Below, in pieces: positions 8,565 to 16,615 of a DNA stretch of 64,000 nt. The notes beneath the pieces were generated by a model. It was not told the origin of the DNA. It searched no databases and was given only the letters and a program-made list of their open reading frames with translations. The position numbers were made by a program, and so were the translations under genes. This DNA is from Myxococcales bacterium (GTDB lineage Bacteria > Myxococcota_A > Polyangia > Palsa-1104). The stretch is from NCBI GenBank assembly GCA_003170275.1, contig PNAM01000065.1, positions 9,211 through 73,210 of the forward strand, given 5' to 3'. Positions within the stretch are counted from its first letter, which is position 1. Each line of letters starts with the position of its first letter.

Positions 8565-10469
8565 TCAAGGCAGGCGTTTGAGCGTGTGTACGTGGAGCGG
8601 GATCGATTCGTCGGGCGCGTCGGGGCTGCGGTGCGAGCGCCACTTTTCGCGCAGGGCCAGATCGATCTCGGTGGCGACGCGGTGGTCGAGATAGCGCGCG
8701 CGCGCGACGTCCGCCTCCGCAGCGCGGCCGAGATCGGCGAGCGCTAGTGTGCGCTGGTAGAGGCCGTCTTCGAGCTCCGGATCGATCGAGATCAAACGAT
8801 CGGCGGCGGCCAGCGCGCCGGTTGCGTCACCGACCACGCCGCGCACGCGCGCGACCAGCGCCAGCGCGGCGCGATCTTCGGGCAACAGCGCGAGCAGTCG
8901 CTCGGCGGCGGGACGCGCAGCGGCGTGACGATAGGCGCGCTCCAGCGCGGTCGCTTCGAGGAACGCGGCGGCGGGATGCTCGGGGGCGAGCCGGGCGGCG
9001 GCGCGCGCCATCGCGACCGCTTCGTCGGTCTGGCCCAGACGGACGTACAGCCGCGCGAGGCCGAGCAGCGGCTCCGGGCGAGCCGGCGCCAGCGCCCGCG
9101 CGCGCTCGAGGAACGGTTGGGCCGCGGAGGCGGAGTCGGCCAGCGACGCGGCGAGCGCGAGCCCGCGATCGACCAGGCGCTCCCAGCCGGGCTCGGCGTC
9201 TTCCTTTCGATCGACCTCGACCTGCGCGATCTCCACCACCGGAACGTCCTCGCAGCGCTGCCGCTCGGCGCGCGGCACCTTCGCGCATGCGCGCTTCGCG
9301 TAGGCCAACGAGAACTTGCGATAGCGCAGGCGCGCGACCACGCGCGTCGCGTCCGCGGGCACGGCGAAGCGCACCGCCTGCGGGTCGGCCGGCGACAGCG
9401 ACGTGTCGAACGCGACGCCGCGCGTGTGCTGCGGATCGCGCCGCTCGAGCGGCCTGCCTTCGCCGTCGACCGGCTGCGCGCGCACCGGGTGCGCATCGGA
9501 ACGCGCGATCGCCGCGCCGGCCGCGTCGAAGGCCTCGGCCTCGAGCCACACCTCGTTGGAATCCATCGTCCCGCCGGGAAAGCGATGTCCCACGCGCCGG
9601 TTGCGCATCACCACCAGGAGCTCGCCAGGCGCTTCTCCCCAGAAGCCGTCGAGCGACACCGCGCCCTCGAGAAATTGCCGCGTGCGCGAAAGATGGTCCG
9701 CGTCCGCGCGCGCCGCGGGCAGCGCGGCGTTCGCGCCGAGGAAGCGATGCGATCGGATCTTGCCGTTCTTCGCCGCCGCGTCGCCGAGCAGCGCCGCCTC
9801 GAGCGGCATGTGGCAATCCTGGCAGCGACTTGGCGGCGCGCGCCACACCGCGCCCGCGCCGTTGCCCGCCGCCGCGCTCGCCTGCCACGCGTCGTAGTCG
9901 TCCTGCCCGCGCAACCAGCGATCGTGCGTGATCTCCGGCCCGAGCCCCACCTTGTGGCAGCTCCCGCACAGCTTCGGATCGCCGAGCAGCGCCGGCCGCA
10001 GCCGCGCGCCATGGCCCGGCGGTTCGAGCGGCACCGTCGAGACGTGCGCATGGTAGCCGCCGTTGCCAGAGAGGTCGGGCAGCCCGTCGATCGAGTGGCA
10101 CACCAGGCACACCAGCCCCGCCTGCGCCTCGGGCGAGGCCTCCGCGATCGGACGGTCCACGGCGCCGCTCGCCAGCAGCACCGGCTCGTGGCAGCCCGCG
10201 CAAAACTTCGACGCCGCGGCGCCGCGCTCGCTGCGAAACTCCTCGACGGAGATGCGGTAGTACGGGTTGTTGAAGGACGAGAACCGGTGCGCCGAGGAGC
10301 GCCACTGCGCCGCCGCGTCCGCGTGGCAGCCCGCGCAGCTCTTCACGCCGGGCGGCAAGTTGCCGTCGATCACGGTGGGAGCTGCGCGCAGCGGCGCACC
10401 CAGGAGCACGAGTCCGATCAGGAAGGGCGAGCCACGCACGGCGAGGAGCTTGACGCTATCACACTCCAT
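8565..10469 (-). CDS. Pentaheme c-type cytochrome with C-terminal TPRs
   Basis: 634 residues. A Sec leader (about residues 12-30, ending LRAA) is followed by five CxxCH heme sites: CAGCH 45, CAGCH 90, CLVCH 121, CGSCH 168 and CQDCH 216. Their spacing recalls the cytochrome c554/octaheme families, where heme domains donate or accept electrons in the periplasm. Residues about 230-420 are a beta-rich region, and about 430-610 a set of TPR-like helices (RARALAPARPEPLLGLARLYVRLG and similar). The heme-TPR fusion suggests docking to a partner complex. The start could also be a GTG at codon 11. It is divergent from the Tim44-like gene with a 51-bp shared upstream region. Physiological partner unknown. 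Confidence 0.85.
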   Translation of the reverse strand: MECDSVKLLAVRGSPFLIGLVLLGAPLRAAPTVIDGNLPPGVKSCAGCHADAAAQWRSSAHRFSSFNNPYYRISVEEFRSERGAAASKFCAGCHEPVLLASGAVDRPIAEASPEAQAGLVCLVCHSIDGLPDLSGNGGYHAHVSTVPLEPPGHGARLRPALLGDPKLCGSCHKVGLGPEITHDRWLRGQDDYDAWQASAAAGNGAGAVWRAPPSRCQDCHMPLEAALLGDAAAKNGKIRSHRFLGANAALPAARADADHLSRTRQFLEGAVSLDGFWGEAPGELLVVMRNRRVGHRFPGGTMDSNEVWLEAEAFDAAGAAIARSDAHPVRAQPVDGEGRPLERRDPQHTRGVAFDTSLSPADPQAVRFAVPADATRVVARLRYRKFSLAYAKRACAKVPRAERQRCEDVPVVEIAQVEVDRKEDAEPGWERLVDRGLALAASLADSASAAQPFLERARALAPARPEPLLGLARLYVRLGQTDEAVAMARAAARLAPEHPAAAFLEATALERAYRHAAARPAAERLLALLPEDRAALALVARVRGVVGDATGALAAADRLISIDPELEDGLYQRTLALADLGRAAEADVARARYLDHRVATEIDLALREKWRSHRSPDAPDESIPLHVHTLKRLP

Positions 10470-10520
10470 TCTCTATTCTCGGAGGCGAACCGCTCCTACC
10501 AAACCTTCAGGGGGACACGT

Positions 10521-11909
10521 ATGTGGTTGGCTCGTCGCTGCGCGCTCGCGCTGCCCATCGCGCTGTTGCTCCTCGGATGGATCGGCTTCGCCGGCGCGCG
10601 TCCGGGCGGCGGCAGCCACTACTCGGGCGGCTCGCACTCGTCGTCCTCTTCGTCGTCGGGATCGCACTCGTTCGGATCATCGGGTGGGGGCGGCGGCGGC
10701 TCGGTCGATCTGCCGCCCTGGGCGGTGGTGGGGTTCCTCGGCCTGGTCGTGCTGATCTTCGTCCTCTCGGCGGTCTTCAAGAAACGCGCGCCGCGCGCCG
10801 CGGTCGCGGTCGATGCGGTCGCGCAGCACGCCGGGATCGCCGCGCTGCAAGGCCACGATCCGACCTTCGACGCCGCCAAGTTCGCCGAGCGCACACGCGC
10901 GATCATGACGCGCGTCAACGAGGCCTGGCTCAAGGGCGACATGGGCCCCGCGCGCCCGCTCATCACCGACGGCGTGTACGTGCGCTTCCAGACCTACCTC
11001 GCGCTGCTCAAGAGCGCGGGGCTGCGCAACGTGATGGTCGACTGGCGCGTGGTGGGCGCCGAGCTCGTCGCCGCCGAGAGCGATCAGAGCTGGGACACGG
11101 TGCACATGAAGATCGCCGGCGAGGCGCGCGACCGGGACGTGCCCGCCAACCTGAGCGCCGAGGAGGCGCAGGCCAAGGCGAAGGGCGCGCCGCTCGAGCC
11201 CTACGAGGAGGTGTGGTCGTTCCTGCGCCGGCGCGGCAAGCACAGCCGCGACGGGGTGCCCGCGCTCGAGGAGAAATGCCCGGCGTGCGGCGCGCAGCTG
11301 CCGGCCTCCGAGGTGGTGCGCTGCGATCATTGCCGCGCGCTGGTCAACTCCGGCGAGCACGACTGGGTGCTCGCGGAGATCACCCAACCCGAAGAGTTCG
11401 ACGCCAACTCCGAGGGCGGCTCGCAGCAGCTCCTCGAGAGCGTGCGCGCGCACGATCCGACCGTCAGCCGCCAGGAGCTGGAAGACCGCGGCTCGGTGAT
11501 CTTCTGGAAGTGGATCGAGGCGCAGGCGACCGGCGAGCGCAAGCGGCTCGATCGCTTCTGCCTGCAAGCCGGCCGTCCCGCTGTCGAGCCGGCGCGCCTT
11601 TCTGAGGTCGCGGTCGGGTCGTGCGAAGCCGAAGATGCGCCGGCGATCGCCGACGGCTTCGATCGTGTGTTCGTGCAGCTGCGCTGGAGCGCGCGCGTCG
11701 ACGGCGCGGCGCCCGTCAACATGCTCCACCGCCTCACCCTCGCGCGCTCGTCGCAAGCGGTCTCCAAGCGCGGCCTCGCCAGCCTCGACTGCCCCAACTG
11801 CGGCGGCTCGCTCGCCGCCTCCGACGACCTCAAGTGCCGCTACTGCGGCGAAGCGCTCACCGGCGGCAAGCACGAGTGGTCGCTCGAATCGATCCTTCAG
11901 ACCGGCTAA
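10521..11909 (+). CDS. Tim44-like domain membrane protein with zinc ribbons
   Basis: 462 residues. The ATG is preceded by an AGGGGGA site. The leader is followed by a low-complexity Gly/Ser stretch (residues about 28-62) and one membrane segment (AVVGFLGLVVLIFVLSAVF, about 68-86). A Tim44-like domain lies at about 105-230 (DPTFDAAKFAERTRAIM, LKGDMGPARPLITDGVY). Two zinc ribbons follow: CPACG...CDHC at about residue 254 and CPNCGG...CRYCG near the C terminus. In mitochondria Tim44 recruits the import motor; the bacterial relatives are poorly understood membrane-associated proteins. The stop codon overlaps the stop codon of the convergent zinc-ribbon gene. Confidence 0.78.
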   Translation: MWLARRCALALPIALLLLGWIGFAGARPGGGSHYSGGSHSSSSSSSGSHSFGSSGGGGGGSVDLPPWAVVGFLGLVVLIFVLSAVFKKRAPRAAVAVDAVAQHAGIAALQGHDPTFDAAKFAERTRAIMTRVNEAWLKGDMGPARPLITDGVYVRFQTYLALLKSAGLRNVMVDWRVVGAELVAAESDQSWDTVHMKIAGEARDRDVPANLSAEEAQAKAKGAPLEPYEEVWSFLRRRGKHSRDGVPALEEKCPACGAQLPASEVVRCDHCRALVNSGEHDWVLAEITQPEEFDANSEGGSQQLLESVRAHDPTVSRQELEDRGSVIFWKWIEAQATGERKRLDRFCLQAGRPAVEPARLSEVAVGSCEAEDAPAIADGFDRVFVQLRWSARVDGAAPVNMLHRLTLARSSQAVSKRGLASLDCPNCGGSLAASDDLKCRYCGEALTGGKHEWSLESILQTG

Positions 11910-12442
11910 TCGTCGAGCTTGGCGCCCAGCCACACGAGCAGTGGCTCCATCTCGAGTTGCAGCGGATCGACATCCGAGGTGTGCGCGATCGCATCGTCCT
12001 TGATCTGCCCCGGCGACCTGTCCCCGCGCGCGTCGACCTCGTCGAGCTGCACGTCGATGCCGAGCTCGGCGGAGATGCGCCGGCGCCGCGCGGCGAACGT
12101 GGCGATCGCGGAGTTGCGGCGGAGCGCGGCGTAGGCGCGCCCGGCCACCATCGTCACCGCCGGCACCAGCGCGAACACCAGGCCGCCCAGCCACCAGGTC
12201 GCCGGCGCGAGCACCGCCAACGAGGTCAGCGCCATCACCGAGTACTCGCGGTACATGCTCTTCTGCAGCCGCTTCTCCGCCTCGAGCCGCACCTGCTCGC
12301 GCACCGCCGGGTCGGACAGATCGAGCCGCGGCACGTCGCAGGTGCGACACGGTCCCGCGTACGAGGACATCGACTTCCAACACACGATGCAGATGAAGCG
12401 CGGGATCGGTTTCGAGGAGCGGTAGGGACCTTCACCGTCCAT
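11906..12442 (-). CDS. Small zinc-ribbon membrane protein
   Basis: 178 residues. An N-terminal zinc-ribbon-like pair of CxxC knuckles (CIVC and CRTC, residues about 18-35) is followed by a charged helix, then two closely spaced membrane segments (MALTSLAVLAPATWWLGGLV and FALVPAVTMVAGRAYAAL), and a charged C-terminal region. It starts 1 bp after the stop of the Clp-like ATPase gene and is almost certainly co-expressed with it. I do not recognise the family. An adaptor or membrane anchor for the ATPase is a reasonable guess. The convergent overlap with the Tim44-like gene is 4 bp. Confidence 0.7.
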   Translation of the reverse strand: MDGEGPYRSSKPIPRFICIVCWKSMSSYAGPCRTCDVPRLDLSDPAVREQVRLEAEKRLQKSMYREYSVMALTSLAVLAPATWWLGGLVFALVPAVTMVAGRAYAALRRNSAIATFAARRRRISAELGIDVQLDEVDARGDRSPGQIKDDAIAHTSDVDPLQLEMEPLLVWLGAKLDD

Positions 12443-12443
12443 G

Positions 12444-14207
12444 TCAGGCCGGCGGATTGAGCTCGAGCGAGACCGTGCGATCGGGCTGCGTCACCAGTCG
12501 GATGTGCACCACCTTGGGCCAGTTGTCCTGGCACGCGGCTTCCGACAGCGGCTGCGAGACCAGCTTCTCCAGGTTGCGCGACAGGTGGCGCGCGCCCAAC
12601 CGCGCGTTGTAGCCGGTGTCCACCAGCAGGCTGATCAGCTGCGGCTCGTAGGTGATCTTCTTGCCGCGCAGGTTCCAGCGCTCTTCTTCTTCCTTCATCA
12701 TCTTCTGCGCGATCGGCACCAGATCGGTGCGCTGGAAGGTGCGGAACGGCACCAGGTCGTCGATGCGGTTGACGAACTCCGACGGCAGCGACTTGAGCAG
12801 GAACTCCAGCACCGCCTTGGCGCTCGGCTCCTGCGGCGACATCGCCGAGGCGAAGCCGAGCAGCGTTTTCTCGTCCGCCCACAGATCGCGCCCGATGTTC
12901 GAGGTCATGATCACCACGCACTGGCTGAAGTCGACGTGCTTGCCCTTGCCGTCGGTGAGCACCCCCTCGTCGAACAGCTGCAGCATCAGCCGGTGGCAGT
13001 TCGCGTGCGCCTTCTCCACCTCGTCGAACAGCACCACCGCGTGGCCGAGCTTGGAGATCGGGCCGGTCAGGTGCCCCTCCTCGCCATAGCCGAGGTAGCC
13101 AGGCGGCGAGCCGATCATCTTGGCGTACTCGTGCTGCTCGGCATACTCGGACATGTCCAGCCGCACCAGCCGCGACAGATCGCCGTACAGGCACTGCGCG
13201 AGCGCCTTGGCCAGCTCGGTCTTACCTACGCCCGACGGGCCGAGGAACAGGAACACGCCGTCGGGCCGCTGCGGCTTGCGATCGAGCTGCAGCTTGGTGA
13301 GCCGGATGCGTCGCGCCACCGCCTTGACCGCCTCGGGCTGGCCGAGCACGCGCTTCTCCAGATCCGACTCGAGCGCGCGCAGCCGCGGCCGGTCCCAGCC
13401 GGTCATCTGCTCCGCGTGGGTGCGCGCGGCCTCCTTCACCTGCACCGGGTCGAGCTGCTGCACCCCGTGCGCGAGCGCGTACGAGCACGCGTCGTCGAGC
13501 AGGCGCACCGCCGAGGCGGGCGGCCGATAGGCCATCGACGGCTCGCACGCGGTCTGCACCGCCTGCTCGAGCGCCTCGCCGGAGATCGGCAGCCCGTGCT
13601 GCGCCTCGAGCGTCCTGGCCGCATTGCGCGTCACCTTGCGCACCGCCTCGACCGCCAGCTCCTCCATATAAAGGATGCTGGTGCGCTTGCCGAACAGCGC
13701 GTCCGCCGCAAAGCGGGTCTCGAACTCCTTGGGCAGGCTGGTGCACACCGCGCGCAGCGCGCCCTGCGCGATCAGCGGGCGGAAGCACGCCGCCATGCAG
13801 TTGACCATCGGCGTCACGCCGTAGCCGGGCTGCCCCGCGAGCAGGTGCAGGTCGTCGACCACCAGCACCGTCTTGGGCAGCTTGGACGCCTTCTGCAAGG
13901 TGTCCATCAGCGCCGCGGTGCCGATCTTTCCCAGCACCACGTCGCCGAGGATCGCCGGCACGTCGAGCTGCACGAACGACCACTCCTTGAGCGCCGCGAT
14001 CTCGCCGCGCAGCGCCTGCGCCGCCCACGCCTGCACCAGCGCGCTCTTGCCGCAGCCGGAATCCGCCAGCACCACCACGATCGGATCGATGCGCCGCGTG
14101 ACCGCGCGCGTCAGCCGATCGAGCGGCGTGTCACGCCCGATGAGCTCGGCTGGCGCGTTCTTGAGGGACTGAAGGTCCCAGGGGACGAGGTAGGGGATCG
14201 AGGCCAT
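12444..14207 (-). CDS. Clp/Hsp100-like double AAA+ ATPase without N-domain
   Basis: 587 residues, far shorter than ClpB (about 860): no Clp-N domain and no long middle coiled coil. The first AAA module is unorthodox, with Walker A ADSGCGKS at 48-55 and Walker B VVDD at 116-119 where the usual DE is DD. The second module (about 300-587) is canonical: GPSGVGKT at 323, pore-type GYLGYGEEG, Walker B FDEVEKAH and the MTSNIG sensor, ending in a ClpB D2-small-like domain (ARHLSRNLEKLVSQPL). The architecture suggests D2-driven remodelling with a weak or regulatory D1. No IGF/L ClpP-docking loop is evident. Coupled (1-bp gap) to a zinc-ribbon membrane protein. Confidence 0.85.
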   Translation of the reverse strand: MASIPYLVPWDLQSLKNAPAELIGRDTPLDRLTRAVTRRIDPIVVVLADSGCGKSALVQAWAAQALRGEIAALKEWSFVQLDVPAILGDVVLGKIGTAALMDTLQKASKLPKTVLVVDDLHLLAGQPGYGVTPMVNCMAACFRPLIAQGALRAVCTSLPKEFETRFAADALFGKRTSILYMEELAVEAVRKVTRNAARTLEAQHGLPISGEALEQAVQTACEPSMAYRPPASAVRLLDDACSYALAHGVQQLDPVQVKEAARTHAEQMTGWDRPRLRALESDLEKRVLGQPEAVKAVARRIRLTKLQLDRKPQRPDGVFLFLGPSGVGKTELAKALAQCLYGDLSRLVRLDMSEYAEQHEYAKMIGSPPGYLGYGEEGHLTGPISKLGHAVVLFDEVEKAHANCHRLMLQLFDEGVLTDGKGKHVDFSQCVVIMTSNIGRDLWADEKTLLGFASAMSPQEPSAKAVLEFLLKSLPSEFVNRIDDLVPFRTFQRTDLVPIAQKMMKEEEERWNLRGKKITYEPQLISLLVDTGYNARLGARHLSRNLEKLVSQPLSEAACQDNWPKVVHIRLVTQPDRTVSLELNPPA

Positions 14208-14216
14208 GAGAAGGGG

Positions 14217-14242
14217 GATCGTCCACCCGCAGGCGGACGATC
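14217..14242 (-). terminator. Candidate hairpin after the beta-propeller lipoprotein gene
   Basis: Perfect 8-bp inverted repeat GATCGTCC / GGACGATC with a 10-nt loop, 21 bp after the lipoprotein stop (14263) and 10 bp before the Clp ATPase start (14207) on the same strand. It has no T-tract, so it may be a weak terminator, an mRNA-end stabiliser or an operator for the ATPase gene. Confidence 0.4.
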
Positions 14243-14262
14243 GTCAAGCGCGGGCGGTTACG

Positions 14263-16488
14263 CTAGAGGATGCCGCACACGCCGGTGGAGAGACACGCGA
14301 GCTGGTCGCAGCAGCCGTTCGGATTGCCGGTGCAGTCCGCGCCGCCCGCCACGCACGCGCCACCGTCCGGCGGCGGCTGGGTCACGACCGTCTGGGTCCA
14401 CTGCGCCGAGTGGTTGTGCGTGGTGATGTCCTGGAACGGCAGCCAGAAGCCCGGCGCCGACGGATCGGTCGGGTTGCCCTGCACCTCGCCGGCGGTGGTC
14501 AGGTTGATCGCCGCCATCCACAACTGCGGCTGCTGGCAGTTGTCCGGGAACGGCTGCCCGTGGCTGGTCACCGGATAGGTCTGCGGCGTGTCCGACGGGT
14601 AGCACTGGATCTGATCCATGCCGCCCACCTTGACGTGGTTGCGCACGCGCAGGCCGTAGTCGCGCGTCGACGAAAACGCGATCCACAACAGCTTCGATCC
14701 CTTGTAGGTCTGAATGAACGGCGACCAGCGCGGCCACGAGTTCGACACGTCGACGGGCGCGGCGGCCGGCGAGCCGTTGGCGGCCTCGAGGTCGAGCGGC
14801 ATGCCGCCGGTCGGCAGGATGAACACGCGCGCCTTCGGGTTGGAGAAGCTGTCGTTCGGGCACAGCCCGCCCGCGCACGCCGACAGGGTCGCTACCGTGC
14901 CCTGCAGCGGCACGTGGTTGTAGATGAGGAAGTTCCCGTCGGGCGAGTAGGACGGATAGTAGTTGTTGTCGCCGTTCGAGGCGACGATCTGGACCGGCGT
15001 GCCGAACAGGCCGGCGCCGTTGTAGGGCGCGTTCCAGATGCTGCCGCCGAAGATGTGCGTGTCGTCCTTGTGCGAGTTGAACCACGCCGGGGCAGGCGGC
15101 ACCGCCGGGTTGGAGCCGACCACGTAGGCCAGGTTCTTGTCGTCCGCCGACCAGTCCGGCATGGTCGGGCGATCGCCGGCCTTGCCGACCAGGAAGAACG
15201 GCGGCACGGCGGCCGCGGCGGTATCACCGTTCCACTCGAAGAACGCGTTCGACGAGCCGGAGTTGGCCCCGCCGCCGCCGAACTCCGCGTTGTTGGACCC
15301 GTTGCCGTTCGACGACACGAACAGCGTGTGGTCATGGTTGAAGCTCTGGAAGCCGGGCGCGTGGCCCTGGTTGTAGCCGACCATGTTGATGAACTTCTTG
15401 AGGCCCACGTCCACGTCGCCCATCGACACGTCGTTGTACTCGTCGTCGGAGTCGGCGTCGTCGCCCGACAGCGTCATGCGCTTGCCGTCGCGCGACAGGA
15501 AGTGGCAGCCGAGGCAGGTGAAGTTGTTGATCGCGGTCGGGCTGATCAGCTCCTCCGGCAGCTTGTCGCCGAAGCTCTTGCGCCAGATGTCGCCGCCGGT
15601 GCCGCTGGTGGTGACCTTGGACTTCCAGTAGTAGAGACCGCCGACGATGTCCTGCTCGGTGATCGACATGTTCGACGCGTTCTTCGACGCCGAGGCGCAG
15701 GTCCCGTCGGTGGTGGCACGCACGGTGATGGTGATCGGATCGCCGCCCTTGTTGGAGCCGGCGATGAAGTCCCACATGGCCGGCGTCAGGTCGACCTGGC
15801 AGCCGCCCGACATCTGCATGCGCGTGTCCAGCGTCGGCACGCACTTGGTCTCGATGCGCACGTCGGTGGCGCCGTTCTTGAAATCGATCTCCCACACCGT
15901 GTCGCCGGTGCCTTGCGTGAACTGCACCTCGAGCTCGTTCAGGTTGGGCGGCACCAGCACGCCGTCGGTCGGATAGATCACGGTCGGCTCGGAGCCGGCG
16001 GCGCAGGCGGGCGCGGTGTCGGGCGGGAACGGCGCGCAGCCGGTGCAGCTCGGATCGGAGAAGGTGCCGTGCACCTTGACGTGGATGGTCGCCTGCGCGG
16101 TCTGCGGCGCGCCACCCATCGGCGTGTACTGCGCGAGCAGCGTGGTGGTGCCGCCGTGCGCGGTGCCGGCGGTGAACACGTTGGCGTTCATCACGCCGAG
16201 CGTCAGGTCGGTGAGCGTGAACACGGAGTCGGCGGTGACCTCCGGATCGCCCTTGGTGTCGTGATAGAAGACCTTGAAGCCGGCCATCGGCGGGGCCATC
16301 CCCTGGACCAGGTCGAGCGTCACGTCGGTGGGATCTATGGTGATGCTGCCGACCAGCACGCTGCCGTCTCCGAACGGCTTCATGCCGCCGTCGCCGACTC
16401 CGGTGCCGGCGTTGTCGCAGCTACAAGCGGGAACAGTCGCGGCGAACGAAAGTGCAGCAGTCGCGACGAAGATTTTAAGCCAGCGCAT
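14263..16488 (-). CDS. Beta-propeller (TolB/PD40-like) lipoprotein with one c-type heme site
   Basis: 741 residues. I start at the ATG at 16488, not at the longer upstream start, because GGAGG lies 7 bases before it and it gives a lipoprotein leader ending VPAC. An Ig-like N-terminal region contains the CTGC motif region. A heme-type CLGCH follows (FTCLGCHFLSRDG), then TolB/PD40-like propeller blades (PDWSADDKNLAYV, YSPDGNFLIYNH, and SWPRWSPF). The tail is cysteine-rich (DCTGNPNGCCDQLACLSTGVC), like the disulfide-stabilised C-termini of myxobacterial surface proteins. The combination of a single heme with a propeller suggests a periplasmic or outer-surface redox or binding protein. Function unknown. 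Confidence 0.78.
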   Translation of the reverse strand: MRWLKIFVATAALSFAATVPACSCDNAGTGVGDGGMKPFGDGSVLVGSITIDPTDVTLDLVQGMAPPMAGFKVFYHDTKGDPEVTADSVFTLTDLTLGVMNANVFTAGTAHGGTTTLLAQYTPMGGAPQTAQATIHVKVHGTFSDPSCTGCAPFPPDTAPACAAGSEPTVIYPTDGVLVPPNLNELEVQFTQGTGDTVWEIDFKNGATDVRIETKCVPTLDTRMQMSGGCQVDLTPAMWDFIAGSNKGGDPITITVRATTDGTCASASKNASNMSITEQDIVGGLYYWKSKVTTSGTGGDIWRKSFGDKLPEELISPTAINNFTCLGCHFLSRDGKRMTLSGDDADSDDEYNDVSMGDVDVGLKKFINMVGYNQGHAPGFQSFNHDHTLFVSSNGNGSNNAEFGGGGANSGSSNAFFEWNGDTAAAAVPPFFLVGKAGDRPTMPDWSADDKNLAYVVGSNPAVPPAPAWFNSHKDDTHIFGGSIWNAPYNGAGLFGTPVQIVASNGDNNYYPSYSPDGNFLIYNHVPLQGTVATLSACAGGLCPNDSFSNPKARVFILPTGGMPLDLEAANGSPAAAPVDVSNSWPRWSPFIQTYKGSKLLWIAFSSTRDYGLRVRNHVKVGGMDQIQCYPSDTPQTYPVTSHGQPFPDNCQQPQLWMAAINLTTAGEVQGNPTDPSAPGFWLPFQDITTHNHSAQWTQTVVTQPPPDGGACVAGGADCTGNPNGCCDQLACLSTGVCGIL

Positions 16489-16556
16489 AGAGCGACCTCC
16501 ATACCGATCGTACTCCCGACCGAGTCCGGGACACAACAAGCGTGCTTGCACGATTT

Positions 16557-16576
16557 ACCGACGGTGTTCCGTCGGT
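16557..16576. terminator. Perfect hairpin between M61 fusion gene and lipoprotein gene
   Basis: 8-bp perfect stem ACCGACGG / CCGTCGGT with a 4-nt TGTT loop, 40 bp beyond the M61 fusion stop and 68 bp before the next start on the same strand. A smaller hairpin (CGTGC TT GCACG, 16541-16552) follows it. It could be a terminator for the fusion gene or a regulatory site for the lipoprotein gene. There is no T-tract on either side. Confidence 0.45.
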
Positions 16577-16615
16577 GCGATAGGGTAGGACGTGTAGGGA
16601 AGAAGACTCCTGCGG

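Noticed and set aside
7240..10051. Several long Arg-rich frames opposite the DUF4403-like and cytochrome genes
   Set aside because: Shadow frames; only the sense frames have lipobox, heme and TPR features.
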